64,000 bases of DNA from Verrucomicrobiota bacterium (GTDB lineage Bacteria; Verrucomicrobiota; Verrucomicrobiia; Opitutales; Opitutaceae). The stretch covers positions 439,191 to 503,190 of the forward strand of contig JACRQG010000011.1 in the NCBI GenBank assembly GCA_016222805.1, in the 5' to 3' direction. Made by a program: the position numbers and the translations under genes. Below, piece after piece: positions 1 to 8,140 of the stretch; positions within the stretch are counted from its first letter, which is position 1, and each line of letters begins with the position of its first letter. The notes under the pieces are model-generated. The model ran no database searches, was not told the DNA's origin, and saw only the letters and a program-made list of their open reading frames with translations.

Positions 1-759
1 GAGGCGCGGGCGCAGGTTGCCGCGCAGGCGCGGCCCTATGTCGCGCCGAGCAGTGAGCCCGAGGATGCGCAGCCGCACTACGAGCTGGCCCGCCGGCTCC
101 TCGCCGCCGGCCAGAATGAGGAGGCGCTGAAGGAACTCGTCTGGTGCTGGGACGAGGGTCTGAAAGATCCCGAGTTCGTGCGCACCGGTCGCAGCCGGGT
201 GCCGGCCGACCTCGCCCGGCTGGCGCGGGACTTCCCGGCGGCGCGCGACGTCCTCATCGCCCGGCGCGATCGGGCGCGCGAACGCGCGCTGGCCAACAAG
301 GGCGGTTCCACGACGATTCAGGATCTCATCCTGCTCAATCGCGAGCTCCGGTCCGACGACGAGACGATCGCGGTCTTCGACAAACTGCCCGACGGCGACC
401 GCCGCCGGGTCACGATCAGCATCTATCTCTTCGACAGTTTTGTGGAGCAGAAGCGCTATGCCGACGCCCTGTTGTTCAACCTGCCCGAGTCCTTCGTGAT
501 GGAGATCGAACGGGCGAAGACGCAGCAGAAGAAAGGAGGGGACACCGCCGCCGCGGCCGTCCAGTCCACCGTCAACCGCATCAGCAAACGCATCGAAGCG
601 CTGGCAGCGACCGGGAGGATCGAAGAGGCCACCGACCTCACGCGGCGAGTGCTTGCGCTGGATGATTCGGACGCGACGAGAAGCCTCCTGGGCAAACGAC
701 TCGAGCGGGCCGGTCACCCCGAGTTGCTCCCGGCGGGGGATTCCGGGTCCCGTCGCTAG
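1..759 (+). CDS. TPR-like repeat protein, 3' end only
   Basis: The reading frame is open from the first base, so the start lies upstream; 252 residues are visible before a TAG stop. The visible part is helical and charged, with segments such as 'ARRLLAAGQNEEALKEL' and 'SFVEQKRYADALLFNLP' that look like tetratricopeptide helix pairs (A at conserved small positions, regular spacing). A GTG at 178 is an internal codon of this frame rather than a likely start. No catalytic motif is visible and the N-terminus is missing, so only a repeat scaffold can be proposed. The gene converges on nuoN with 17 bases between the stops and is probably not functionally linked to it. Confidence 0.6.
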   Translation, partial: EARAQVAAQARPYVAPSSEPEDAQPHYELARRLLAAGQNEEALKELVWCWDEGLKDPEFVRTGRSRVPADLARLARDFPAARDVLIARRDRARERALANKGGSTTIQDLILLNRELRSDDETIAVFDKLPDGDRRRVTISIYLFDSFVEQKRYADALLFNLPESFVMEIERAKTQQKKGGDTAAAAVQSTVNRISKRIEALAATGRIEEATDLTRRVLALDDSDATRSLLGKRLERAGHPELLPAGDSGSRR

Positions 760-776
760 CGCGCCGACGGCGCCTG

Positions 777-2234
777 CTACGGCGTCACGCCGGCGACCGG
801 GAGATTCAGGCCGGCGATCGACTGGGAGAGGGCGTCGATGACCGTTGCCGGGGCCACGCCGAGGGCGACGATCGCCACCACCAGGGCCACGCACAAGATA
901 CGGGTGGGGGTGTCGAGGCGGATTGGCGCCGCGTTGGCCAGCGGGTCGCCAAAGATCGCCTCGCGAACGACGCGGAGGTAGTAGTACACCGCGATGGCGG
1001 CGTTGACCATGGTGACCACGACGAGAAGCAGATGCCCCTTGGCCAGCGCGGCCGTGAGAATGGAGAGCTTGCCGAGGAAGCCCACGAACGGAGGAAGGCC
1101 GGCAAGCCCGAAGACGCCGACGATCAAGGTCAGCGCGAGCAGCGGGGAGCGGCGATGCAGGCCGGCGAGTTCCTCGATGGCCACGTTGGTGCCGTCGCGC
1201 GACACGCGGGAGATGACCACAAAACAGGCGAGCACCATCAGCATGTAGCCGGTGATGTAGTACAGGGAGGAGGCGAAGCCGGCCTCGCTGAGCGTGACGA
1301 AGCCGACCACCGTGTAGCCGGCATGGGCGATGCCCGAAAAGCCGAGCAGCCGCTTGAAGTCGGTTTGCACGAGGGCGATCAGGTTGCCGTAGAGCATCGA
1401 GGCGATCGCCAGCACGGTCAGCAGGAGGGCGACGGTGCCCTGATCCGGCGCGGCGAGGGAAACCAGGCGGGCGAGCACCGCCACGGCGCCGATCTTGGGG
1501 AGCGAGGCGATCAGGCTGGCGGTTTCGTTCGAAGCGCCCTGGTAGACGTCCGGCGTCCAGAAGTGGAAGGGGAAGACGGCGAGCTTGTAGTAGAGCCCGC
1601 AGAAGGCGAGGCCGAGGCCGGCAATGGTGAGCGGGGAGCCGAGCACCGGCTGGAGCTGCGCGGCCATCAGCGGCAGCGAGGTGGTGCCCGTGAGGCCGAA
1701 CAGGTAGCTCAGGCCGAAGAGCATGATGCCGTTGGCGGCGACGCCGAACATGATGTACTTGATCGCCGACTCCATCTGGGAGCGCTGCCCCTCGCGCTCG
1801 CGGCGCATCGGCACCATCAGGTAGAGCGGGAAGGACGAACACTCGAGGGCGATGACCAGCGCGAGGATATCGACGCAGCTCACCAGCATCAGCAGGCCGG
1901 CGACGCTGATCGTCAGGAAGAGAAAGTACTCGGGCTGGATGCGTTCCCGGACATCGGGCAGCCGGCCGCTCAACAGCACGATGGCGAGAAAGCCGGCGGA
2001 GAGGACCACCTTTAGGATCTGGGAGAACGCATCCACGCGGTACGCGCCGCTGAACAGCACGCCGGTGGACCGCAGGCAGAACACTGCGGCCAGGAGCGCG
2101 ACCACCGCGGTGGCGAGGGCCACGCCACGGGCGAGGGCGGCCCGGGATTCTCCCAAGGTGACGAAGAACAGCGCAAGGCCGCCGAGCAGCACCACGAGCT
2201 CGGGCAGGAACGCCTGGAGGAAGGAGAGGGTCAT
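777..2234 (-). CDS. nuoN: NADH-quinone oxidoreductase subunit N
   Basis: Membrane-arm antiporter-like subunit of respiratory complex I (485 aa, about 14 membrane helices), the usual length for NuoN. The conserved Glu of TM5 is in 'ALECSSFPLYL', and the TM7-TM8 signature appears as 'FHFWTPDVYQGASNETA' followed by the channel Lys in 'IASLPKIGAVAVL'. The discontinuous-helix region 'KRLLGFSGIAHAGY' is also present. It is the last gene of the minus-strand nuo operon, 16 bases downstream of nuoM, and ends with TAG facing the convergent TPR-like gene. Family assignment is secure from motif order and operon position. Confidence 0.96.
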   Translation of the reverse strand: MTLSFLQAFLPELVVLLGGLALFFVTLGESRAALARGVALATAVVALLAAVFCLRSTGVLFSGAYRVDAFSQILKVVLSAGFLAIVLLSGRLPDVRERIQPEYFLFLTISVAGLLMLVSCVDILALVIALECSSFPLYLMVPMRREREGQRSQMESAIKYIMFGVAANGIMLFGLSYLFGLTGTTSLPLMAAQLQPVLGSPLTIAGLGLAFCGLYYKLAVFPFHFWTPDVYQGASNETASLIASLPKIGAVAVLARLVSLAAPDQGTVALLLTVLAIASMLYGNLIALVQTDFKRLLGFSGIAHAGYTVVGFVTLSEAGFASSLYYITGYMLMVLACFVVISRVSRDGTNVAIEELAGLHRRSPLLALTLIVGVFGLAGLPPFVGFLGKLSILTAALAKGHLLLVVVTMVNAAIAVYYYLRVVREAIFGDPLANAAPIRLDTPTRILCVALVVAIVALGVAPATVIDALSQSIAGLNLPVAGVTP

Positions 2235-2250
2235 GGCGGACTTGGGCGGA

Positions 2251-3762
2251 CTAGGGCACGGCGGCCGCGGCGGCGGGCAGGGCGTGGCCGACCTGCTGGA
2301 TCAGGTTGAGCACCGTCGCGTGCATGGCGTGGACGAAAGGCTGCGGATGGAGACCAATCCAGAAGACGAAGACCAGCAGCGGCAGCAGCGTGACAATCTC
2401 CCGGAACTCCAGGTCGGCGATCGCATGATGATCGGGATTCTGCGTGCCACCGTAGGCGACCCGCTGGAGCATCCGGAGCATGTACGCGGCGGCCAGGACG
2501 ACGCCGGGCACGACGCAGATCGTGAGGAGCTTCGAGTGGCTGAAGCTGCCGGCGAGGACGAGGAACTCGCCGATGAAGCTGTTGGTGCCCGGGAAGGCGA
2601 GGGACGAGAGGCAGAAGACTCCCAGGAAGCCGGTGAAGACCGGCACGTGCTTTCCGATGCCGGCGGCGGCGGAGAGGTCCCGGGTGTGGAGGCGTTCGTA
2701 GATGATGCCGACGCAGATGAAGAGCGCCCCGGTGGTGACGCCGTGGTTGATCATCACGAGAACCGCACCTTCGATGCCGCTGGCGTTGAGGACAAAGATG
2801 CCGAGGGTGGCGAAACCCATGTGGCCGACGCTGGAGTAGGCGACCAGCTTCTTGAGGTCGCTCTGTGCCAGGGCGGTGAAGCCGCCGTAGAGGATGGCGA
2901 CGGCGGAAAGCGCCAGGAGGTACGGGGCGAAGACGTGGGTCGCGTGCGGGGTGATCGGCAGACAGAAACGGAGAAAGCCGTAGGTGCCCATCTTGAGCAG
3001 CACGCTGGCGAGGATCACGCTGCCGGCGGTCGGGGCCTCCACATGAGCGGCGGGAAGCCACGTGTGGAACGGGAACATCGGCACCTTGATCGCGAAGGAA
3101 AGGGCGAAGGCGGCGAAGACCCAGAGCTGGAACGTCGCGCCATAGGGCTGCCCCATCATGCCTTCGAGGCTGAAGCTGCCGGTCTTGAGGCGCAGGGCGA
3201 TCAGCGCGACCAGGAGGAAGACCGACCCCGCCATGGTGTAGATGAAGAACTTGATCGCGGCGTAGACCTTGCGGGGCCCGCCCCAGACGCCAATCAGGAG
3301 CGCCATCGGGATGAGCATCGCCTCCCAGAAGATGAAGAAAAGGATGGCATCGAGCGCGCAGAACACCCCGACCATCGCCGACTCCATGACGAGCAGGCAG
3401 ATCATGAATTCCTTCACCCGGACGGTGATGTAGCGCCAGGAAGCCAGGACGCAGAGCGGCAGGATCAATGTGGTCAGGAGGACGAGCAGGAGACTGATGC
3501 CGTCGATGCCGAGGGCATACCGGATCTTCAGGAAGGGGATCCAGTTATGATCCTCGCGGAATTGAAACGCCGCGGTGGCGGGATTGAAGTTCCACCAGAG
3601 CGGCAGGGAGACGGCGGCGATGACCGTCGTGCAGGCGAGGGTCCACCAGCGCAGCAGGCGCTCGCTGCCGATGAGCGCGGCGCCCGCCGCGGCCACTAGC
3701 GGGCTGAAGATCAGCACGCTGAGCAGCGGCAGGCCGGAGTTGAGGGCGGGAGCGGAAGTCAT
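2251..3762 (-). CDS. nuoM: NADH-quinone oxidoreductase subunit M
   Basis: Antiporter-like proton channel subunit of complex I, 503 aa, polytopic throughout. The family Glu is in 'IFWEAMLIPMALLIG', the broken-helix signature in 'FPFHTWLPAAHVEAPTAGS', and the channel Lys in 'ASVLLKMGTYGFLRF'; 'LKKLVAYSSVGHMGF' matches the conserved NuoM loop. The N-terminus 'LPLLSVLIFSPLVAAAG' is a typical first helix. It is the third of four antiporter-type genes in this operon. The annotated gap of 92 bases to the upstream nuoL-like gene is anomalous for this operon and shrinks to 11 bases if the frame after that gene's TAG is counted. Confidence 0.96.
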   Translation of the reverse strand: MTSAPALNSGLPLLSVLIFSPLVAAAGAALIGSERLLRWWTLACTTVIAAVSLPLWWNFNPATAAFQFREDHNWIPFLKIRYALGIDGISLLLVLLTTLILPLCVLASWRYITVRVKEFMICLLVMESAMVGVFCALDAILFFIFWEAMLIPMALLIGVWGGPRKVYAAIKFFIYTMAGSVFLLVALIALRLKTGSFSLEGMMGQPYGATFQLWVFAAFALSFAIKVPMFPFHTWLPAAHVEAPTAGSVILASVLLKMGTYGFLRFCLPITPHATHVFAPYLLALSAVAILYGGFTALAQSDLKKLVAYSSVGHMGFATLGIFVLNASGIEGAVLVMINHGVTTGALFICVGIIYERLHTRDLSAAAGIGKHVPVFTGFLGVFCLSSLAFPGTNSFIGEFLVLAGSFSHSKLLTICVVPGVVLAAAYMLRMLQRVAYGGTQNPDHHAIADLEFREIVTLLPLLVFVFWIGLHPQPFVHAMHATVLNLIQQVGHALPAAAAAVP

Positions 3763-3773
3763 CGCGCGAGGCG

Positions 3774-3854
3774 TCAGAAGATGAGGACGAGGGCGACCAC
3801 CACGGCGGCGGCGATGCCGACGCTGAACGTGAGGTTCTCCTGCAGGGTACCGCG
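3774..3854 (-). other. In-frame tail of the nuoL-like gene beyond an amber stop
   Basis: Immediately after the TAG at 3855-3857 the same frame continues for 26 codons to a TGA at 3774-3776. It reads 'RGTLQENL' followed by a hydrophobic stretch of about 17 residues (TFSVGIAAAVVVALVLIF). NuoL proteins normally end with a basic 'RLQTG-xxQxY'-like linker after the lateral helix and then a last membrane helix, which is what this tail resembles. It is best read as the severed C-terminus of the upstream gene; a glutamine codon CAG in place of TAG would restore a 592-residue protein. Sequencing error, nonsense mutation or readthrough cannot be told apart here. Confidence 0.6.
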
Positions 3855-5552
3855 CTAGGCCGTGCGCGGGCGGCCGCCGAGGTGGCGGAACGAGGCGACG
3901 TAACCGTCGACGGCGCCGTCGATGACCTTGTTGTCAAACACCGCGGAGAGGCGGGCGGAGGCCATCAGCGGGGCGATGCCGCCGGCGCTATAGATTTCGC
4001 CGACGAGGTTGTCGAGGCCCTGGATCGGCTTCCGGGCCAGCCAGAGGAAGGCGCGGCCGCCCATGCGGTAGGGCCAGTCGAGGTCCAGGCTGATCTTGGC
4101 CTCGGGCTCGAGCTTCTTCAGCAGGAGGAAGAACCCGAGGCCGGTGAAGAGCAGCACCTGCAGCGTCTCGGAGACGTGGTATGCGGTGTAGGGCTCGTAG
4201 TGCACCGGGTGCGGCAGCATCCGGTAGAGGTACGGCGTGTAGCAGCCGATGAAGATGCAGAGGAAGGAGGTGATCGCCATGGCCGCCATCATGTTCCACG
4301 GCGGTTCGGCGGCGCGCTCCCAGGTCTCCTTGGAGCAGTGGTTCTTCCCGAACCAGATGAAGTACGGAACCTTCAGACCGGTGTGGAGGAAGGTACCGGC
4401 CGAGGCGAGCATGAGGAGGAAGGCGGCCCACAGCTTGTGGTCCTCGAAGCCGGCCTGGACGATCATCGACTTGGAGACGAAGCCGCTGAAGAGCGGGAAC
4501 GCCGAGATGGAGAGGCCGCCGATTAGGGTGAAGAGGAAGGTCCACGGCATGCGGGAGTAGAGGCCGCCGAGTTCGGTGAACTTGCTCTTTCCCGTCATGT
4601 GCAGCACGGAGCCGCAGCCCATGAAGAGGAGCCCCTTGTAGAGGATGTGGGCGAAGGCGTGGGCGCACGCGCCGTTGATCGCGAGTTCGGTGCCGAGACC
4701 GACGCCGGCCACCATGTAGCCGACCTGGCTGACGATGTGGTAGGCGAGCAGGCGGCGGCTGTCGTTTTCGAGCACCGCGTAAACGACGCCGTACAGCGCC
4801 ATGATCACGCCGAGGACGACCAGGATCTGCATGCCCGGCAGGCCGCGGCAAAGGGCGTAGACGGCGGTCTTGGTGGTAAAGGCGCAGAGGAAAACCGAGC
4901 CGTTGAAGGTGGCCTCACCGTAGGCATCCGGCAGCCAGGCGTGCAGCGGGGGCACGGCGGCGTTGAGGATGAACCCGATCATGATCAGGTAGGTCGCCAT
5001 CGTCGGCGCCTTCACGTCGAGGGCGACGAAGGCCATGCTCTTCGTCGCCTGGTAGTGCAGCATGATGCCGGCGAGCAGCGCCACGCCGCCGGCCATGTGG
5101 ACGAGCAGGTAGCGGTAGCCGGCGGCGAGCGATTCCTCGCGGCCGCGGAACCAGATCAGGAACACCGAGGAGAGCGCCATCAGCTCCCAGAAGAGGAAGA
5201 GCGTGACAAAATCGCCGGCGTAGATGGCGCCGAGGGAGCCGGCCACGTAGGTCCAGGCCGCGACGTGCTCGACGGCGCGCTTGACGTGCAGGCCGTAGAG
5301 CGAGCCGACGATGCACATCAGGCCCATGATGTAGCCGAAGACGTTGCTCAGGGCGTCGACCCGGCCGAAGACGAGGTGGAATTGCAGGAAGTGCACCTCG
5401 CCAAAGGTGCCGCGGCTCATCAGCAGGATCCGCAGGAACGTCAGCGCCGGCACCGCCAGCAGCCAGCCGCGCCGCAGGCTGGCCGGCACCAGCGGCAGCA
5501 GCAGGGCGCCCGCGAGCAGGATGAGCGACGGATGCAGCCAGAGGTCACTCAT
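3855..5552 (-). CDS. NuoL/MrpA-type proton-translocating subunit (C-terminus cut by TAG)
   Basis: 565-residue polytopic membrane protein of the NuoL/M/N-Mrp antiporter family. The TM5 Glu is in 'LFLFWELMALSSVFL', the broken-helix motif in 'PPLHAWLPDAYGEATFNGS', the channel Lys in 'CAFTTKTAVYAL', and His/Lys residues follow in 'HAFAHILYKGLLFMG'. The last 100 residues hold the 'LDLDWPYRMGGRAF' element typical of Mrp-like subunits and an amphipathic region ending 'FDNKVIDGAVDGYV', comparable to the NuoL lateral helix. The coding frame stops at TAG but stays open for a further membrane helix. Its start overlaps the preceding 86-aa gene by 8 bases. It may act as the NuoL equivalent at the tip of the membrane arm. 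Confidence 0.88.
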   Translation of the reverse strand: MSDLWLHPSLILLAGALLLPLVPASLRRGWLLAVPALTFLRILLMSRGTFGEVHFLQFHLVFGRVDALSNVFGYIMGLMCIVGSLYGLHVKRAVEHVAAWTYVAGSLGAIYAGDFVTLFLFWELMALSSVFLIWFRGREESLAAGYRYLLVHMAGGVALLAGIMLHYQATKSMAFVALDVKAPTMATYLIMIGFILNAAVPPLHAWLPDAYGEATFNGSVFLCAFTTKTAVYALCRGLPGMQILVVLGVIMALYGVVYAVLENDSRRLLAYHIVSQVGYMVAGVGLGTELAINGACAHAFAHILYKGLLFMGCGSVLHMTGKSKFTELGGLYSRMPWTFLFTLIGGLSISAFPLFSGFVSKSMIVQAGFEDHKLWAAFLLMLASAGTFLHTGLKVPYFIWFGKNHCSKETWERAAEPPWNMMAAMAITSFLCIFIGCYTPYLYRMLPHPVHYEPYTAYHVSETLQVLLFTGLGFFLLLKKLEPEAKISLDLDWPYRMGGRAFLWLARKPIQGLDNLVGEIYSAGGIAPLMASARLSAVFDNKVIDGAVDGYVASFRHLGGRPRTA

Positions 5553-5805
5553 CGTAATAATCCTCCCGGGTCATGATGCCGGCGTGGCCGAAGGCCTTGG
5601 AGACGATCACAATCAGGACGCAGGCGACGAAGCCGAAGGCGGCCCAAAAACCAGGCAGGTGCTCCGCCTTGGTGTGGGCGTGGTGTTTGTCGACGAGGAA
5701 GGGGAGGGCGTCGGCAATCACCAGCAGGACCAGGACGGCGAGGCACGCACGGATCACCGTCTTCTGGCGCTGGCGGAGGAATTCGATGAGACGGAGGAGT
5801 TTCAT
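5545..5805 (-). CDS. Small two-helix membrane protein of the complex I operon
   Basis: 86 residues with predicted helices at about 18-37 ('VIRACLAVLVLLVIADALPF') and 52-70 ('GFWAAFGFVACVLIVIVSK'), joined by a His-rich loop 'DKHHAHTKAEH' and followed by an acidic end 'MTREDYYDE'. The start is fixed by a 4-base ATGA overlap with the stop of the upstream Mrp-like gene, and its end overlaps the next gene by 8 bases, so translation is almost certainly coupled. I do not recognise a named family. Its place between two antiporter subunits suggests an accessory or linker subunit of the membrane arm, by inference only. Confidence 0.8.
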   Translation of the reverse strand: MKLLRLIEFLRQRQKTVIRACLAVLVLLVIADALPFLVDKHHAHTKAEHLPGFWAAFGFVACVLIVIVSKAFGHAGIMTREDYYDE

Positions 5806-7286
5806 TTCACGACGGCCTGGGCAAATTGCATGAAGAAATCGGGATAGAACCCGAGGAAGGCGGAGATCGCCGCGGTCAGGCAGAGCGGAATGACCATCGC
5901 GAGCGGGGCCTCGCCGTGGTGGTGGTGTTCTCCGTGGCCGTCCTGCTTCGGCGCCGGGCCGAAGAATCCGTGGTAGACGACGGGCACGAAGTAGGCGGCG
6001 TTGAGCAGGGTGCTGGCGACCAGGACGAGCAGGATGCCGATGGCGTGGGCATCGAGCGCGCCGACCAGCAGGTAGAGCTTGGAGACGAAGCCCGCGACGG
6101 GCGGCGCGCCGATCATGCTGAGCGCCGCCACGGCGAAGGCGCCGAAGGTCCACGGCATCGACCGGCCCATGCCGCTCATCTCGGAGATGTACTTCTTGTG
6201 CGTGGCGACGTAGATGGCGCCGGCGCAGAAGAAGAGGGTGATCTTGGAGAAGGCGTGGTTGGCGATGTGGACGAGGCCGCCCTGGATGCCGGTCGGCGTG
6301 AGCAGGGCGACGCCGAGGATGATGTAGGACAGTTGGCTGACAGTGGAGTAGGCGAGCCGCGTCTTCAGGTTGTCCTTGCTCAGCGCGATAATCGACGCGG
6401 TGAGGATGGTGATGGACACGAAGTAGGCGGTCGGAATCCCGAGGCCCACGCGGTTCATCACATCGACGCCGAAGACGTGCAGCATCACGCGCACGGTGGA
6501 GAAGACGCCGACCTTCACGACGGCGACGGCGTGGAGCAGGGCGCTGACCGGCGTCGGCGCGACCATCGCGCCCGGGAGCCAGTGGTGCAGCGGCATGACG
6601 CCGTTCTTCGCGAAGCCGAGGATGCAGCAGATGTAGAGGCCGGCGATGACGCCGTTGTGCACGCCGGCCGGCAGGATGCCGGTGTGATAGTTGGTGGCGA
6701 AGTCCAGCGTGCCGGAGAGCACGTAGATGAGGACCATGGCCGGCAGGATCAGGCCCTTGGCGGTGGTCGTCAGGTAAGTGATGTACTTGCGCGCGCCTTC
6801 GTAACCCTCCTCATCCTGGTGATGGGCGACGAGCGGGTAGGTGGTGACGCTGACGATCTCGTAGAAAAGATAGAGCGTGAGGAGATTGTCGGAGAACGCG
6901 CAGCCGATGGCGCCGAAGAGCGCGAGGGCGAAGCAGGTGTTGAAACGCGTCTGGGCGTGCTCGTGCAGGCCGCGCATGTAACCGGCGGCGTAGAAGACCG
7001 TGAGGATCCAGAGGAAGGACGCCGCCACCGCGAACATCATCGAGAGGGAGTCGGCCCGCAGGGTGATGCTGAGGTTGGGCAGCAGCTCGAAGACGGTGCA
7101 CCGCGGGATGCGCCCCGCGAGGACATCGGGCACCAGCGAGGCGACGAAACCGAAGAGCGTGACGGCCGAGAGGAAGGAGACGGCCTCGCGGACATTCGGG
7201 CGCTTGCCGGTCGCCATCACGAGCCCGGCGCCGACGAGTGGCGCCAGGATGGCGAAGAGGAGGCGGAGGTCGGAGGGTTGATCCAT
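5802..7286 (-). CDS. NuoL/MrpD-type proton-translocating subunit
   Basis: 494-residue antiporter-like membrane protein. The TM5 Glu is in 'LYLFYEIVSVTTYPLV', the broken-helix signature in 'MPLHHWLPGAMVAPTPVSA', and the channel Lys in 'HAVAVVKVGVFSTVR'; 'LKTRLAYSTVSQLSYI' is the conserved loop. It is shorter than classical NuoL (usually about 600 aa) and has no long C-terminal lateral helix, so it resembles MrpD or the Mrp-like subunits of hydrogenase complexes. A His-rich loop 'HGEHHHHGEA' lies before the last helices. It follows nuoK by 3 bases. With the 3855-5552 product it occupies the place normally held by one nuoL. Confidence 0.9.
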   Translation of the reverse strand: MDQPSDLRLLFAILAPLVGAGLVMATGKRPNVREAVSFLSAVTLFGFVASLVPDVLAGRIPRCTVFELLPNLSITLRADSLSMMFAVAASFLWILTVFYAAGYMRGLHEHAQTRFNTCFALALFGAIGCAFSDNLLTLYLFYEIVSVTTYPLVAHHQDEEGYEGARKYITYLTTTAKGLILPAMVLIYVLSGTLDFATNYHTGILPAGVHNGVIAGLYICCILGFAKNGVMPLHHWLPGAMVAPTPVSALLHAVAVVKVGVFSTVRVMLHVFGVDVMNRVGLGIPTAYFVSITILTASIIALSKDNLKTRLAYSTVSQLSYIILGVALLTPTGIQGGLVHIANHAFSKITLFFCAGAIYVATHKKYISEMSGMGRSMPWTFGAFAVAALSMIGAPPVAGFVSKLYLLVGALDAHAIGILLVLVASTLLNAAYFVPVVYHGFFGPAPKQDGHGEHHHHGEAPLAMVIPLCLTAAISAFLGFYPDFFMQFAQAVVK

Positions 7287-7289
7287 GGA

Positions 7290-7610
7290 TTAACCCTTCA
7301 GCTCCGACATTTCCGTCGAATGGATGGAGCGGTAGTTGCGGTACACCGCGATGATGATGCTGAGGGCGATGGCCACCTCGGCGGCGGCGAGGCCCATGAT
7401 GAACAGGACGAAAATCTGGCCGACGGTCGGGTCCGGGGCGAAGAAGCGGTTGACCGCCATGAAATTCAGCGAGGCGGCGGAGAAGATGAGTTCGCCGGCG
7501 ATCAGCATGCCGATGAGGGTACGCCGGCGGATCAGGCCGTAGAGCCCGGCGCCGAGCAGGAAGGCGGCGAGCACCAGGTAGATGGCGGGCTGTTGGTGGA
7601 GGTGGTTCAC
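7290..7610 (-). CDS. nuoK: NADH-quinone oxidoreductase subunit K
   Basis: 106 aa, the normal size for NuoK, with three membrane helices. Both buried glutamates of the proton path are visible, in 'IAGELIFSAASLNFM' (TM2) and 'LAAAEVAIALSIIIAVYRN' (TM3). NuoK links the quinone-site subunits to the antiporter-like subunits of complex I. The start overlaps the nuoJ stop by 4 bases, so it is translationally coupled. Nothing unusual is seen. Confidence 0.96.
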   Translation of the reverse strand: MNHLHQQPAIYLVLAAFLLGAGLYGLIRRRTLIGMLIAGELIFSAASLNFMAVNRFFAPDPTVGQIFVLFIMGLAAAEVAIALSIIIAVYRNYRSIHSTEMSELKG

Positions 7611-8140
7611 TCTTTGGTCCTCCCGGAACGGGCGATGACGAGGGCGCCGAGGATCGCCACAAGGAGCACGACCGAGATCAGCTCGAAGGGCAGGCTGTAG
7701 GTGGTGAGCAGGGAAACGCCGATGGCCCGCACCGATCCGTCCGTCGTCAGCTTGGCCGGGGTGGCCCAGGGAGCGTTGACGGCGAGGTGGGCGATCCCGA
7801 GGAACACCGCCAGGCAGATGGCGGCCGCCGTGCCGCCCCAGAGGAGGGCGCGGCCGGGTTTTTCCGGCTCGGCCGGCTCATCCGGTTCGGAGAGCATCAC
7901 GCCGAAGACGATCGTGACGCACACCGCGCCGACGTAGATGAGGATCTCCATCAGCGCGAGGAACGGGCTGTTGAGGAAGTAAAAGAGGCCCGCAAGCCCC
8001 ACGCAGCAGATCATGAGACCCGACACTCCGCGGATGATGCGCGTGCTGAGGGCGGCGACGAGGGCGCCGACCAGGGTCAGGCCGACGGCGAGGGCAAAGA
8101 TGGCGGTGACGAGGTAGTCGGCGAACGGAAAGGCGTTCAT
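7607..8140 (-). CDS. nuoJ: NADH-quinone oxidoreductase subunit J
   Basis: 177-aa polytopic subunit of the complex I membrane arm. It has five hydrophobic segments, with the conserved 'NSPFLALMEILIYVGAVCVTIVFGVML' region (TM3, with the pi-bulge important for coupling) in the middle and 'FELISVVLLVAILGALVIAR' as the last helix. The sequence 'YFLNSPFLA' is typical of NuoJ. The length fits the family. The start codon overlaps the nuoI stop by 4 bases and its stop overlaps nuoK by 4, so the gene lies within a fully coupled segment. Confidence 0.95.
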   Translation of the reverse strand: MNAFPFADYLVTAIFALAVGLTLVGALVAALSTRIIRGVSGLMICCVGLAGLFYFLNSPFLALMEILIYVGAVCVTIVFGVMLSEPDEPAEPEKPGRALLWGGTAAAICLAVFLGIAHLAVNAPWATPAKLTTDGSVRAIGVSLLTTYSLPFELISVVLLVAILGALVIARSGRTKE

